DNA of 64,000 nucleotides from Phycisphaerales bacterium (GTDB lineage: Bacteria; Planctomycetota; Phycisphaerae; Phycisphaerales; UBA1924): assembly GCA_035627955.1 (NCBI GenBank), contig DASPKU010000013.1, positions 241,886-305,885 on the forward strand, in the 5' to 3' direction. Below are positions 24,247 to 32,743 of the stretch, in pieces. A program made the position numbers and the translations under genes. The notes under the pieces are model-generated. The model did not search any database. It was not told where the DNA came from and worked only from the letters and a program-made list of their open reading frames with translations. How positions within the stretch are numbered: the first letter of the stretch is position 1; each line of letters opens with the position of its first letter.

Positions 24247-25362
24247 TCAGCGGCGGCGTCGTGAGGCGAGAAGAGCCCCCAAGGCGAGCGGGACGATAGC
24301 GCCGGGCGCAGGGATCACCGCGTAGAAGCCTTCGATGCGGCCCTCAGGGTTGACGCCCGTTCCAACGATCACGCGCCCGTCATCCGACACGTCGAAGTTG
24401 TCGTAGAGGGTCCACCCTGCGACCTGCGAGAGGCCCAGCTGCAAGAAGTAAGACTTCATGTCGGCGACGCGGCCCGCAGGGGTCCAGATGAAACCGAAGT
24501 CACCTGCCGCGGTTCCGACGATCACATTGCCATCGGCACTGACGCCGGTTGCGACTGTCCCGCCGCCGCTCGGGTGTGCACCGAGCGCGACCATGCCATC
24601 AGCTGCGGTCCAGCGGAATGCGACTTCGGCAAGACTCGAGTGGCTGACGGACCCAACAACGATGCTGCCATCCGTCGTCACGCGATAAGCCACAGAGCCT
24701 CTGGGGTGACCACTAAGCGACCCAAGATTGACCATCCCCCCCGATTCAGTCCAACGGAAAGCTTCCGTGAGGACGCCTGGACTCGACGGCAGTACCGAGG
24801 AGCCAACGATGACCGATCCATCGCCGTTGACCCCTCGGGCAGTCGCGCTCTGACTGCCATCGATGAACCCGAGTTCCTGCAAGCCGCCCGCCTCAGACCA
24901 TCGGAACGCCCGGCGCGCAAACGGCAACTGAGTGTCCGTCACTTCTCCTACGAGGTACTGACCATTGCCACTCACGCCCCAAATGTTGCCATTCAAGGTG
25001 CCGGGAACCGACTGAGTGCCCGTCGACGAGGTCCAGCGGAAGCCATCCGCGAGAGTGATCCCGCCGATCACAGAACCATCCGCGCTCACTCCTTGAGCCA
25101 TGCTCCGAAACCTTCCGTCTGGAATGCCAAGTCCGGTCATGCCTCCGGCGAGCGTCCATGAAGTTGCCTGTAGAACGGGCCCGTCTTGGCCTGTGTACAC
25201 ACTTTGTCCGACCACAACGCGTCCGTCGCGCGAGACCGCAGCGACCTGGCTAGGCCGCCCGGACTCGAGAGCGCCGATGCCTACGAACACCGGCTCGGCG
25301 AAGGCCTGCGCCGCGATCGTGACAGCGGCCAATCCCAGCATCAGTGAACGTTGCAAGTCCAT
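24247..25362 (-). CDS. HAF-repeat secreted protein with PEP-CTERM-like tail
   Basis: Start set at ATG 25362 (MDLQRSLMLGLAAVTIAAQA), which gives a signal peptide; upstream in-frame codons overlap the opposite-strand gene. The 371-residue product consists of repeated ~45-residue units with AxGVSxDGSVIVG and FRWTxxxGMxxLG, the 'HAF' extracellular repeat pattern, probably a beta-propeller. The end is VIPAPGAIVPLALGALLASR then RRR: a PEP-CTERM-like sorting signal with PAPG, membrane segment and arginines. It is expected outside the cytoplasmic membrane; its ligand is unknown. It is convergent with the gene at 23908. Confidence 0.8.
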   Translation of the reverse strand: MDLQRSLMLGLAAVTIAAQAFAEPVFVGIGALESGRPSQVAAVSRDGRVVVGQSVYTGQDGPVLQATSWTLAGGMTGLGIPDGRFRSMAQGVSADGSVIGGITLADGFRWTSSTGTQSVPGTLNGNIWGVSGNGQYLVGEVTDTQLPFARRAFRWSEAGGLQELGFIDGSQSATARGVNGDGSVIVGSSVLPSSPGVLTEAFRWTESGGMVNLGSLSGHPRGSVAYRVTTDGSIVVGSVSHSSLAEVAFRWTAADGMVALGAHPSGGGTVATGVSADGNVIVGTAAGDFGFIWTPAGRVADMKSYFLQLGLSQVAGWTLYDNFDVSDDGRVIVGTGVNPEGRIEGFYAVIPAPGAIVPLALGALLASRRRR

Positions 25363-25488
25363 CAGCGTGGCTCCCTTGGCTATTCCAAGGTAACGCATCT
25401 TTTCAGTCGGATACAGCAAACTCCGCAAGCGGCTGACGGGACCGCGTTTATCCAATGTGACTCGGCCACCTCCCGCTAGACTCCCCCC

Positions 25489-26310
25489 TTGCCCGCCCAC
25501 CGCCTCCTCAAGTGGCTCCGCCACCCCAAGGTCTTCACCCTCGACGACCGCGGCCGCGCCGTCCCCCTGTGCGGCACACCCAGCCCTCATGAGTTCCCCA
25601 AGCTTCCATGGTGGGCGACCTCATCCACAGTCGCTCGCATCGGCGACCCCTGGGTCACCGAGCTGAAGTTCCAGAGCAGGCACCAGGTGTGGGACCAGGT
25701 CGCCTGGTGGGCCGTGTTCATCCTTGTCGAGCTGTGCTTCACACTCTGGTGGCCCGGGCGCGAGTGGTGGATGCGCCTCCTCACGGCCATCCTCGTCTCT
25801 CTCCCTGTCGGCCTCGTCGTGCACGCCCGCCTCGAGCGAACACTGCGACGCAAGGCCCGCCGCACCATCCGCGAGGCATACCTGATCGCGAGCCGCTGCC
25901 CCTCCTGCCGCGCTTTCATCGACATCAACCCCGGCGCGGACGGTTGCAGCGAGTGCGCCTGCGGCGCCGCATGGCGAGTCCCTGACGATGCCCGTCGCGA
26001 CGCCGCGCCCGAAAACCTCCCGCTGCTGCCCAGCAGCGCCGACACCCGCCTCCTGCGCGGCGAGTGCCCCTGGTGCGGCTACTCACGCATCGGCCTGCCC
26101 GAGGACACGCTCTGCCCCGAGTGCGGCAGCGCCAAAGAGGGCCAACTCGCCGGCCCGCCGCGACCACCCGTCGGCCGCCCGGTCTGCGCACGCTGCCGCG
26201 CCAGCATGCGCGGCCGCGAAGTCGGCCGCACCTGCCCCGACTGCGGCGCAATGTACGGCGTCGAGTGGGCCCCCGAAGATGAGGAAGTCACCCCGCAAAG
26301 GGCGCCGTGA
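25489..26310 (+). CDS. Membrane protein with three zinc-ribbon modules
   Basis: The 273-residue protein uses the TTG start at 25489. Two adjacent membrane segments (about residues 70-88 and 95-112) are followed by three Cys clusters: CPSCRAFIDI ... CSECACGAAW, CPWCGYSRIGLPEDTLCPEC, and CARCRASM ... CPDCGAMYG. The middle one is the CxxCGY...CPECG ribbon that recurs in this window. The N-terminal ~65 residues are soluble. It may be a membrane-tethered zinc-ribbon protein for nucleic acid or protein contact, but the function is unknown. The promoter region overlaps that of the divergent HAF gene. Confidence 0.75.
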   Translation: MPAHRLLKWLRHPKVFTLDDRGRAVPLCGTPSPHEFPKLPWWATSSTVARIGDPWVTELKFQSRHQVWDQVAWWAVFILVELCFTLWWPGREWWMRLLTAILVSLPVGLVVHARLERTLRRKARRTIREAYLIASRCPSCRAFIDINPGADGCSECACGAAWRVPDDARRDAAPENLPLLPSSADTRLLRGECPWCGYSRIGLPEDTLCPECGSAKEGQLAGPPRPPVGRPVCARCRASMRGREVGRTCPDCGAMYGVEWAPEDEEVTPQRAP

Positions 26311-26426
26311 CGGGCGCGCACTTCAACCATCGCGCAACCAAGCGCAATCGTTGTCACCCAAACCACGCACACTCCCGCCCCCACAACACGCCGCTCCACA
26401 ACCACTTCCAACCCATCGGCGACGTT

Positions 26427-26550
26427 TGTGCGCACAACTCCGCCCGCGCACCCAACCCACCCCGCCATTTTCGCAAGTTTTTTCATCACGAGAATCACAG
26501 CCCCAACCCACCACCATCCCCGCGCACAACCCTGAAAAGCGCGCACAAAC
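26427..26550. promoter_or_regulatory. Cluster of GCGCACAA(A)C words upstream of 26586 gene
   Basis: The perfect 12-bp palindrome TTGTGCGCACAA (26427-26438 region) and two further GCGCACAA(A)C words (26521, 26541) lie in the 275-base gap 26311-26585. GACGTTTGTGCGC and GCGCACAAACGTGAC form an inverted pair. They could be operator sites or a short repeat. Similar words bracket the gene at 6096. This is weak evidence from sequence pattern only. Confidence 0.3.
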
Positions 26551-26585
26551 GTGACCCACCCCGGAAGAGGTAGAGGGACCCCCAC

Positions 26586-27599
26586 ATGCCCGACACCTCA
26601 TCCACCCTTCCCCAGACCTCCCACGTTGATCACTCCCATGCCTCCCATGACTCCCATGAGTCCTATCGCTCCACCGCTCCCCCCACATCTAACGTCCCAA
26701 ATCCCACATCCGACATCTCCCCCCTCCCGCCTCAGGACCGCGCCACCCTCACCTCTCTCCTCCTCAACGACTTCGACCCCCTGACCACCGCCAGCGACAC
26801 CCGCTCCACCCCGCTCGACATCGTCGCCTTCAGCGCCCGCGCCGACATCCAGCCCTACATCTGCGCCCACAAGGAACTCACCTACGCCCGCCTCGAGGCC
26901 CAGGCCCTCGAGACCCTCGCGCGACTCCTCACGCCGCCGCTGCACACCACCAAGCAGCAGGAGCACCACAACACCGAGTCCCGCCGCGCCGCGAGCACCA
27001 TCCTCCGCGCCATCGCCCACGCCCGCGCCGCCCTGCAAGCCGCCGACCTCCGCAACCCCCAACCGCCCCGCCTGCTCCGCCGCACGCGCAGGCCAAACCA
27101 CCCCATCCCCACGCCCGCCCCTCTCCCCGAAAAACCCCCGCACCGCCCCACCGATAGGCACTTGTCCCCACGCCCGCCCGCAGCGCATCACCACGCCCCC
27201 GACGTACCATCACCTCATGCCGACCTACGTCTACGAAGTGCTGGACAAGCAGGGCAAGCCCACGGGCGAGACCTTCGAGACCGTGCAGTCCATGAAGGAG
27301 GACGCACTGACCAAGCACCCCCAGACGGGTGCCCCGGTCCGCCGCGCGATCGTGGCCCCGGCCATCGCGGGGGCGTGGTCGCCCATCAAGGCGAAGTCGA
27401 CCCTCAGCAACAAGAACCTGGAGCGCATGGGCTTCACCAAATACGAGCGCAAGGGCAACGGCTACATGGAGCGGGTGGCGGGCAAGCAGGGCCCCAAGAC
27501 CCTCGGCGGCGGGGAGTAACTCCCACAGCCCCCCCCGCACCTATAGGACCTCCCGCCCCAACCACACAACCCAGACCGCACCCCGAACGCTCGCGCTAA
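26586..27599 (+). CDS. Hypothetical protein; 3' end uncertain, overlaps the FmdB-like gene
   Basis: From ATG 26586 the frame has a His/Ser-rich low-complexity start (HVDHSHASHDSHESYRS), then about 110 residues with clear coding character in strongly C-ending codons (DRATLTSLLLNDFD, DIVAFSARADIQPYICAHKE, LEAQALETLARLL, STILRAIAHARAALQAADLR). After about base 27055 the sequence becomes Pro/Arg-rich and non-globular, and the frame runs on through the whole FmdB-like gene at 27217 to a stop at 27599. The genuine protein probably ends near residue 160, so a lost stop or frameshift is likely. The function is unknown. Confidence 0.4.
   Translation: MPDTSSTLPQTSHVDHSHASHDSHESYRSTAPPTSNVPNPTSDISPLPPQDRATLTSLLLNDFDPLTTASDTRSTPLDIVAFSARADIQPYICAHKELTYARLEAQALETLARLLTPPLHTTKQQEHHNTESRRAASTILRAIAHARAALQAADLRNPQPPRLLRRTRRPNHPIPTPAPLPEKPPHRPTDRHLSPRPPAAHHHAPDVPSPHADLRLRSAGQAGQAHGRDLRDRAVHEGGRTDQAPPDGCPGPPRDRGPGHRGGVVAHQGEVDPQQQEPGAHGLHQIRAQGQRLHGAGGGQAGPQDPRRRGVTPTAPPAPIGPPAPTTQPRPHPERSR
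27217..27519 (+). CDS. FmdB-like protein lacking the zinc-ribbon cysteines
   Basis: The 100-residue protein starts at ATG 27217 (MPTYVYEVLDKQGKPTGETF). FmdB/CxxC_CxxC_SSSS proteins begin MPTYEYxCxxCGxxFExxQSMxD, and the alignment is clear (MPTYVYEV ... FETVQSMKEDALTKHP ... VRRAI), but all four cysteines are replaced and no Cys occurs anywhere in the protein. The C-terminal half (STLSNKNLERMGFTKYERKG) resembles the usual FmdB C-terminal region. Zinc binding is therefore not expected. The role is unknown. It is small and probably an independent gene. Confidence 0.75.
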   Translation: MPTYVYEVLDKQGKPTGETFETVQSMKEDALTKHPQTGAPVRRAIVAPAIAGAWSPIKAKSTLSNKNLERMGFTKYERKGNGYMERVAGKQGPKTLGGGE

Positions 27600-27781
27600 C
27601 GCTGACTTGCTGGGCCCCGGCGCCGGGTGGTTGTACGTTCCCGCTGTCCTCGCGCTGGCCTCGCACCGCTGCGCGAAAGCCGGAACCCGCCGTTGCCGCG
27701 TCCGAAAAATCTGGTACTTTCCTGCAATCGTTTCTCAAGCTGGTACGTTCACACCCCCCGACACCGGGAAGGAATCTACAA

Positions 27782-29659
27782 ATGACAAAGTCGCGGCCGG
27801 GGCGTGTGCTTCTCACTTCTGTCTTCGCTGGTCTCCCGCTCGCCGCGGCCGGCCTGGTCGGCGTCGCCTACTACGCCTTCGCCGCCGTGCCGCCCGTGCC
27901 CGTTCCGCCGCAGAACCTCATCACCGAGCAGAAGCGCGTGCTCGGCAAGATCCTCTTCTTCGATGAGCAGCTCTCCACCAGCAATACCGTCGCCTGCGCG
28001 ACCTGCCACGTGATGAGCTTCGGCGGCAACGACCCTCGTATCGGCGCGACCAACCCTGGCCCCGACAACATCATCCCATCGCCCGACGATCGGCGCGGCT
28101 CGCCCGGCGTCGCCCGCATGGACGCGTCCCTGAACTACGTCCGCGACCCCCAGTTCAACTTCGCCGCGCAGGTCACCGGCCGCAGCGCCAACTCCCCGGT
28201 CAACGCGGCGTACAACATCGACAGCTTCTGGGACGGCCGCGCCCGCAGCACGTTCCGCGACCCCATCACCAACGCCGTGCTGATCCCCGCGGGCGGCAGC
28301 CTTGAGAGCCAGGCCGTCGGCCCCATCATGAACAGCGTCGAGATGGGCCACGACGGCATCAACTGGGACCACATCGTCACCAAGCTCCCGCACGTGCAGC
28401 CGCTCCAGCTCGCGACCAACCTGCCGCAGGACGTCGCGGCCGTGCTCGCGAACAAGCCCAGCTACCCCGAGCTGTTCGCCGCGGCCTTCGGCGACGGGCA
28501 GATCACCCCCGCCCGCATCGGCATGGCGATCGCCACCTACGAGCGCACGCTGATCTCCAACCAGGCCCCGTTCGATCTTGGCACGATGACCGCGCAGCAG
28601 ATCGCCGGTCGCCAGACGTTCGTCAACAACTGCGCCGTGTGCCACGACATCCAGAACGGCCTGTTCACCGACAACACCTTCCGCAACATCGGCCTGCGGC
28701 CGCCAGCGGAGGACCTTGGTCGGCAGGCCGTGACGAATGCGCCCAACGGCGCCGACCGCGGCCGCTTCAAGGTGCCCGGCCTGCGCAACGTCGGCCTCAA
28801 GCGCTCGTTCATGCACACGGGCCGCATCGCGTCGCTCACCGATGTGGTGCGCTTCTACGTACAGGCGCCCGGTTCGGCGCCGCGTTTCCTTGACAACATC
28901 GACCCCGCGGTGCTGCAGATCACCCCGCAGAGCCTGCCCCAGCAGCAGGAGGCCGGTCTCGTCGACTTCCTCGCCAACGCCCTGACCGACCCGCGCGTGG
29001 CCAACCAGCAGTTCCCCTTCGACCGGCCCACGCTGTTCACCGAGCGCCCTGCCGACCGCGCGAGCCTCGAGGGCGGAACGGGCGTGGCCGGCACCGGCGG
29101 CGTCATCCCGGGTGTGCTGCCCGCGGCGGTGCAGCCCCCCGCGTACGTGGGCAACTCGGACTACCGCTTCGCGGTGTTCAACGCCCGCCCTGGCGCAACC
29201 GCCCACCTGTACGCCTCGTTGACACCCCCGATCGCCGGCCGCATCAACACCGACATCCTGGTGGGCACGACCGTCACCGGGACCGCCGGCCAGACTTCTG
29301 GCGTGGCAACCGTTCACTGGCCCCTGACGCCGCTGAATGTGTCCAGCGGACAGGTCTACTACCTCCAGTGGGTTATCGAAGACCCCGTGGCTGCGGGCGG
29401 CCAGGCACGGTCGGTCGCCACCCGCGTCCCGATCTTCTGCGGCGCCCAAGGCTGCCCGCTCGCCTGCGGCACCAGCGACTACAACGGCGACGGCGACTTC
29501 GGGACCGACCAGGACATCGAGGCCTTCTTCGCATGCCTGGGCGGCACCTGCTGCCCGACCTGCTACTCCATGGGCAGCGACTTCAACGGTGACGGCGACG
29601 CCGGCACCGACCAGGACATCGAAGCCTTCTTCCGCGTCCTCGGCGGCGGCAGCTGCTGA
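27782..29659 (+). CDS. Di-haem cytochrome c peroxidase/MauG-family protein with dockerin-like tail
   Basis: Start at ATG 27782 with AAGGA upstream; 625 residues. A hydrophobic N-terminal segment exports it. Two haem sites are present: CATCH (Cys72, Cys75, His76) in a QLSTSNTVACATCH context, and CAVCH (Cys284, Cys287, His288). KRVLGKILFFDEQLS, FWDGRARS and the peroxidase-like FKVPGLRNVGLKRSFMHTGR support the CcpA/MauG family. A beta domain (about 460-560) and the double calcium-loop tail (DYNGDGDFGTDQDIEAFF ... VLGGGSC) follow. It reduces peroxide or oxidises a partner protein outside the cytoplasm; which one is not evident. A tail-anchored member of this family is unusual. Confidence 0.88.
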   Translation: MTKSRPGRVLLTSVFAGLPLAAAGLVGVAYYAFAAVPPVPVPPQNLITEQKRVLGKILFFDEQLSTSNTVACATCHVMSFGGNDPRIGATNPGPDNIIPSPDDRRGSPGVARMDASLNYVRDPQFNFAAQVTGRSANSPVNAAYNIDSFWDGRARSTFRDPITNAVLIPAGGSLESQAVGPIMNSVEMGHDGINWDHIVTKLPHVQPLQLATNLPQDVAAVLANKPSYPELFAAAFGDGQITPARIGMAIATYERTLISNQAPFDLGTMTAQQIAGRQTFVNNCAVCHDIQNGLFTDNTFRNIGLRPPAEDLGRQAVTNAPNGADRGRFKVPGLRNVGLKRSFMHTGRIASLTDVVRFYVQAPGSAPRFLDNIDPAVLQITPQSLPQQQEAGLVDFLANALTDPRVANQQFPFDRPTLFTERPADRASLEGGTGVAGTGGVIPGVLPAAVQPPAYVGNSDYRFAVFNARPGATAHLYASLTPPIAGRINTDILVGTTVTGTAGQTSGVATVHWPLTPLNVSSGQVYYLQWVIEDPVAAGGQARSVATRVPIFCGAQGCPLACGTSDYNGDGDFGTDQDIEAFFACLGGTCCPTCYSMGSDFNGDGDAGTDQDIEAFFRVLGGGSC

Positions 29660-29731
29660 ACGCCTCATAACCGAGGAAACCGCTCTTTTTAGACTTGAAA
29701 ACCCCGGTGGGCCCCGTGGTAGGCTCTGGTC

Positions 29732-32566
29732 ATGATGACTCCACGGGGGCGCTGGGCGGCGGTAGTGAGCGGGGCGGTGGCGGCGGGCGCAGCGCACGCG
29801 CAGTGCCTCCAGTTCAACCCGACCTCCGGCGAGGCCGGCGTGGCGGGGACCGTGACGAGCATGACCCTGCACGACCCCGACGGCGGTGGTCCGATGCCCG
29901 CCCGGCTGGTCGCGGCGGGCGCGTTCGATTACGCGGGCAGTACCCGGGTGGACCGGTGCGGGCTGTTCGACGGCATCGGGTGGGAGATGGTCGGCCCGGG
30001 GCTGACCACCAGCTTTACGGGGCCCACGAGCGTGTGCTCGCACGACTTCGATGGCGACGGGCCACTGCCGGCCCGCGTGGTGGTCGGCGGCTCCTACAGC
30101 GACGCGCGCGTCAAGTACTGGGACGGCGCGTCGTGGGCGGGACTCGGACCCGGGCTGCCGGCGGGCGTCGGGCCGTCGTCACTGGCGTCTTTCGATGCCG
30201 ACGGCGACGGCCCGGAACCGGCGCGGCTGTACGCGATCAGCGGGCAGCTGTACCGCTGGGAGGGTACAGGCTGGGTGCAACTGGGAGTGTTCAACTTCTC
30301 CGCGACGACGCTGCGGGTGGTGGATGAGGACGGCCCGGCGCCCATGCCGGCACGCCTGTTTGTGCTGGGAACGTTCACGACCATCAGCGGCCAGCCGCAC
30401 GCGCGGATCGCGGCGTTCGACGGGAGCGCGTTTCACGCGGTAAACCCGCCCACTGGTACGGCAGTAAACGACGTGATCGCGTTTGACCCGGACGGGCCGG
30501 GGCCGCTGGACACCAGGCTGTACCTCGCCGGCGCCTTTACAGACGGGGCCGTCACGCGTCCGATCGTGGTGCGCGAGGAGGCGGGCTGGCAGTTCATGGG
30601 CGAGACCGGGACCGGGAGCGGGCTCGCGGTGGCGGATCATGATGGAGCGGGGCCGGGCCTCGCGCGGTTGTACCGGGCCGGGACCACGACGGGCGGCGAC
30701 ACGGTTCGCGTGTGGACGGTGAGTGGCTGGCAGAGCACGGGGTTCATCTCGGGCGCGCCGAAGCTCACGGCGTTCGATCCGGACGGGGCAGGAGCGGGCG
30801 GCGACCTGCTGATTGCGGGCGGCGGTTTCATGGCCGTGGGGCCGACGAGCCCGGACACCCGGAAGGGCAGCCGCGGCGTGGCGGTGTACGACGGGGTGTC
30901 GTGGCGTGCCCCGAACCGTGGCGGCATCGGGGTGCAGACCTTCCAGTCAACGGAGGTCATCCGCTGGGACCACGACAGCAACGTTGCGACGCCGCCGCAG
31001 CTGCTGGCGGTCGGGGACGCGTTCACACTTGATGGGGACGAGTGCGCGTCGATGTCGGTGGTTGGGGCGGACGGGCACTGGCAGGGCGTCGTCAGTGGAC
31101 GGGGTTCGAGCTACAACGGGCGGATCATCGCGTTTGATCGTGATGGGGCGGGGCCGCTCACGGGTCAGCTGATCTTCGGGGGCAACTTCAGCACGTTCCT
31201 GGGGGTGCCGGCGCGGAGCGTGGCATTCTGGAGCGGGTTCGGGATCGCTCAACTGGGGACTGGGCTGCCGGTGGGCAGTGGCAACTCGCCCGCGCAGGTG
31301 TTCGACATGGTGGTGTACGACCGGGACGGGCCCGGCGTGGTGCCGCCGGAGCTGGTGTTCGCGGGGGTGATCGGGAGTGCGTCACAGCTGCCGTTCAACG
31401 GCGTGGTGAAGTGGACGGGGAACTCGTACGCGGCCCTGGGCCAGGGGCTGGACGGGACGGTGACGCGGTTGCTGGTATGGGACCGCGACGGCGCGGGGCC
31501 GGGTCAGTCCCTGCTGGTGGCGGGCGGGTTTTTCCTGACGTCGGGGAGTGTGTCATTGCCGCGGGCGGGCCTGTGGAATGGGTTCGCGTGGTCGCCGCTC
31601 CCGCCGGGGCCGCCGACGAACAACCAGATTTACCTCCTGACGGTGTGGGATCGCGACGGCGCGGGGCCGGAGACGCCCTCGCTGCTGGTGAGCACGCCGG
31701 GAACGAGCGGCGGGTCCGCCATCTGGCGGCTCAACGGCGACACGTGGTCGCAGATGAGCACCGTGCAGAGCTTCAACCGCTTGTTCGTGATCGACGAGGG
31801 CGGCGGGCGGGCGCCCTCGCTGTGGCTGTACGGGAGCAACCCCAGCGGGAGTGTCACGCCGGACCGGCAGTTCGCGCGCTGGAATGGGCAGGTGTGGGTG
31901 TGGAGCGACATCGGCGTGCGCGATGAGTTCCAGGCTGTCGCGGTGTCGGGCTCTGGCGCGGATACGGTGATCGACGTGGTTGGGCAGATCATGTACGGGC
32001 CCGACTCGGGCTCTCTGGCGAGCGGGGTCTCGTCGGTGACGATCGCGGGGTTGTCGCCGTGGGGTGTGCCGCAGCAGGCGACGCTGAACGTCACCCGCGG
32101 AGCCGATGTGCAGCTGGGCGTGGAGGTGACCGGCGGCGCGCCGGTGTTCTACCAGTGGCGGCGCAACGGGGTGGCGGTCCTGAACGGGCCGGGCGGGGCG
32201 GCAGACGGGGGCGGTTTTGTGGCGGGCGCGAGCGGCGTGCTGTCGAGCGCGGGGCCGGTGGTGCTGACGATCACGGGCGCGGGTGTTGCGGACAGTGGCG
32301 TGTACACCTGCGGACTCTCAAGCGCGTGCGGGGAGTCGGAGAGCTCGGGCGTGATGCTGGGCGTGAGCGGGTGCGGCACGAGCGACTTCAACGGCGACGG
32401 CGACATCGGTACGGACCAGGACATCGAGGCGTTCTTCGCCTGTCTGGGCGGGAACTGCTGCCCGGGCTGCTTCGAGGGCGGGGCGGACTTCAACGGCGAT
32501 GGGGACGTCGGCACCGACCATGACATTGAGGCGTTCTTCCGGGTGCTGGGCGGGGGGAACTGCTGA
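29732..32566 (+). CDS. Secreted propeller-like repeat protein with Ig-like domain and dockerin-like tail
   Basis: The 944-residue protein starts at ATG 29732, with a signal peptide (MMTPRGRWAAVVSGAVAAGA, cleavage near AHAQ). Most of it is repeats of about 50-60 residues built on (F/W)DxDGxGPxPARLxVxGxF, like a galactose-oxidase/kelch-type beta-propeller found in planctomycete secreted proteins. Residues about 790-890 form an Ig-like domain (VEVTGGAPVFYQWRRNG, DSGVYTCGLSSACGESES). The end is the double calcium-loop tail DFNGDGDIGTDQDIEAFF ... FFRVLGGGNC. No enzyme motif was recognised. From this gene onward the plus strand is G-rich rather than C-rich. Confidence 0.82.
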   Translation: MMTPRGRWAAVVSGAVAAGAAHAQCLQFNPTSGEAGVAGTVTSMTLHDPDGGGPMPARLVAAGAFDYAGSTRVDRCGLFDGIGWEMVGPGLTTSFTGPTSVCSHDFDGDGPLPARVVVGGSYSDARVKYWDGASWAGLGPGLPAGVGPSSLASFDADGDGPEPARLYAISGQLYRWEGTGWVQLGVFNFSATTLRVVDEDGPAPMPARLFVLGTFTTISGQPHARIAAFDGSAFHAVNPPTGTAVNDVIAFDPDGPGPLDTRLYLAGAFTDGAVTRPIVVREEAGWQFMGETGTGSGLAVADHDGAGPGLARLYRAGTTTGGDTVRVWTVSGWQSTGFISGAPKLTAFDPDGAGAGGDLLIAGGGFMAVGPTSPDTRKGSRGVAVYDGVSWRAPNRGGIGVQTFQSTEVIRWDHDSNVATPPQLLAVGDAFTLDGDECASMSVVGADGHWQGVVSGRGSSYNGRIIAFDRDGAGPLTGQLIFGGNFSTFLGVPARSVAFWSGFGIAQLGTGLPVGSGNSPAQVFDMVVYDRDGPGVVPPELVFAGVIGSASQLPFNGVVKWTGNSYAALGQGLDGTVTRLLVWDRDGAGPGQSLLVAGGFFLTSGSVSLPRAGLWNGFAWSPLPPGPPTNNQIYLLTVWDRDGAGPETPSLLVSTPGTSGGSAIWRLNGDTWSQMSTVQSFNRLFVIDEGGGRAPSLWLYGSNPSGSVTPDRQFARWNGQVWVWSDIGVRDEFQAVAVSGSGADTVIDVVGQIMYGPDSGSLASGVSSVTIAGLSPWGVPQQATLNVTRGADVQLGVEVTGGAPVFYQWRRNGVAVLNGPGGAADGGGFVAGASGVLSSAGPVVLTITGAGVADSGVYTCGLSSACGESESSGVMLGVSGCGTSDFNGDGDIGTDQDIEAFFACLGGNCCPGCFEGGADFNGDGDVGTDHDIEAFFRVLGGGNC

Positions 32567-32610
32567 GGCGCTTGAGTTGCGTGCGAGATTGGGTCTTGCG
32601 GCTGCGTTTG

Positions 32611-32701
32611 TGACGAGCCCCGAACGAAGTGAGCGGGCTCTCCGTGATGGGCCGCGCGAAGGGTTGCTGGAGTGACCCGTCACTGCGTTCCGGGCTCGTT
32701 G
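32611..32701. repeat. Long inverted-repeat element (family B), copy 2
   Basis: Left arm TGACGAGCCCCGAACGAAGT then GAGCGGG; right arm CCCGTCACTGCGTTCCGGGC then TCGTTG. The arms pair over about 25 bp around a ~38-nt loop, with TGCGTTTG / GCGAACG extending the stem. It lies between the propeller gene and the convergent gene 32744-33181, where it could also end transcripts. Confidence 0.75.
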
Positions 32702-32743
32702 CGAACGTCTTCGCGCCGTGCGCCGGCCGCGGTTTCGTGCTCA

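Noticed and set aside
27776..30043. 755-codon open frame on the minus strand across the di-haem peroxidase
   Set aside because: The peroxidase on the plus strand has two CxxCH motifs and the conserved tail. The minus frame is His/Arg/Val-rich without a recognisable domain and runs past the end of the gene into the next.
27520..30500. Replication origin with DnaA boxes at the skew change
   Set aside because: No TTATCCACA-like words, AT-rich unwinding region, dnaA or dnaN was seen; only the strand-composition change is reported.
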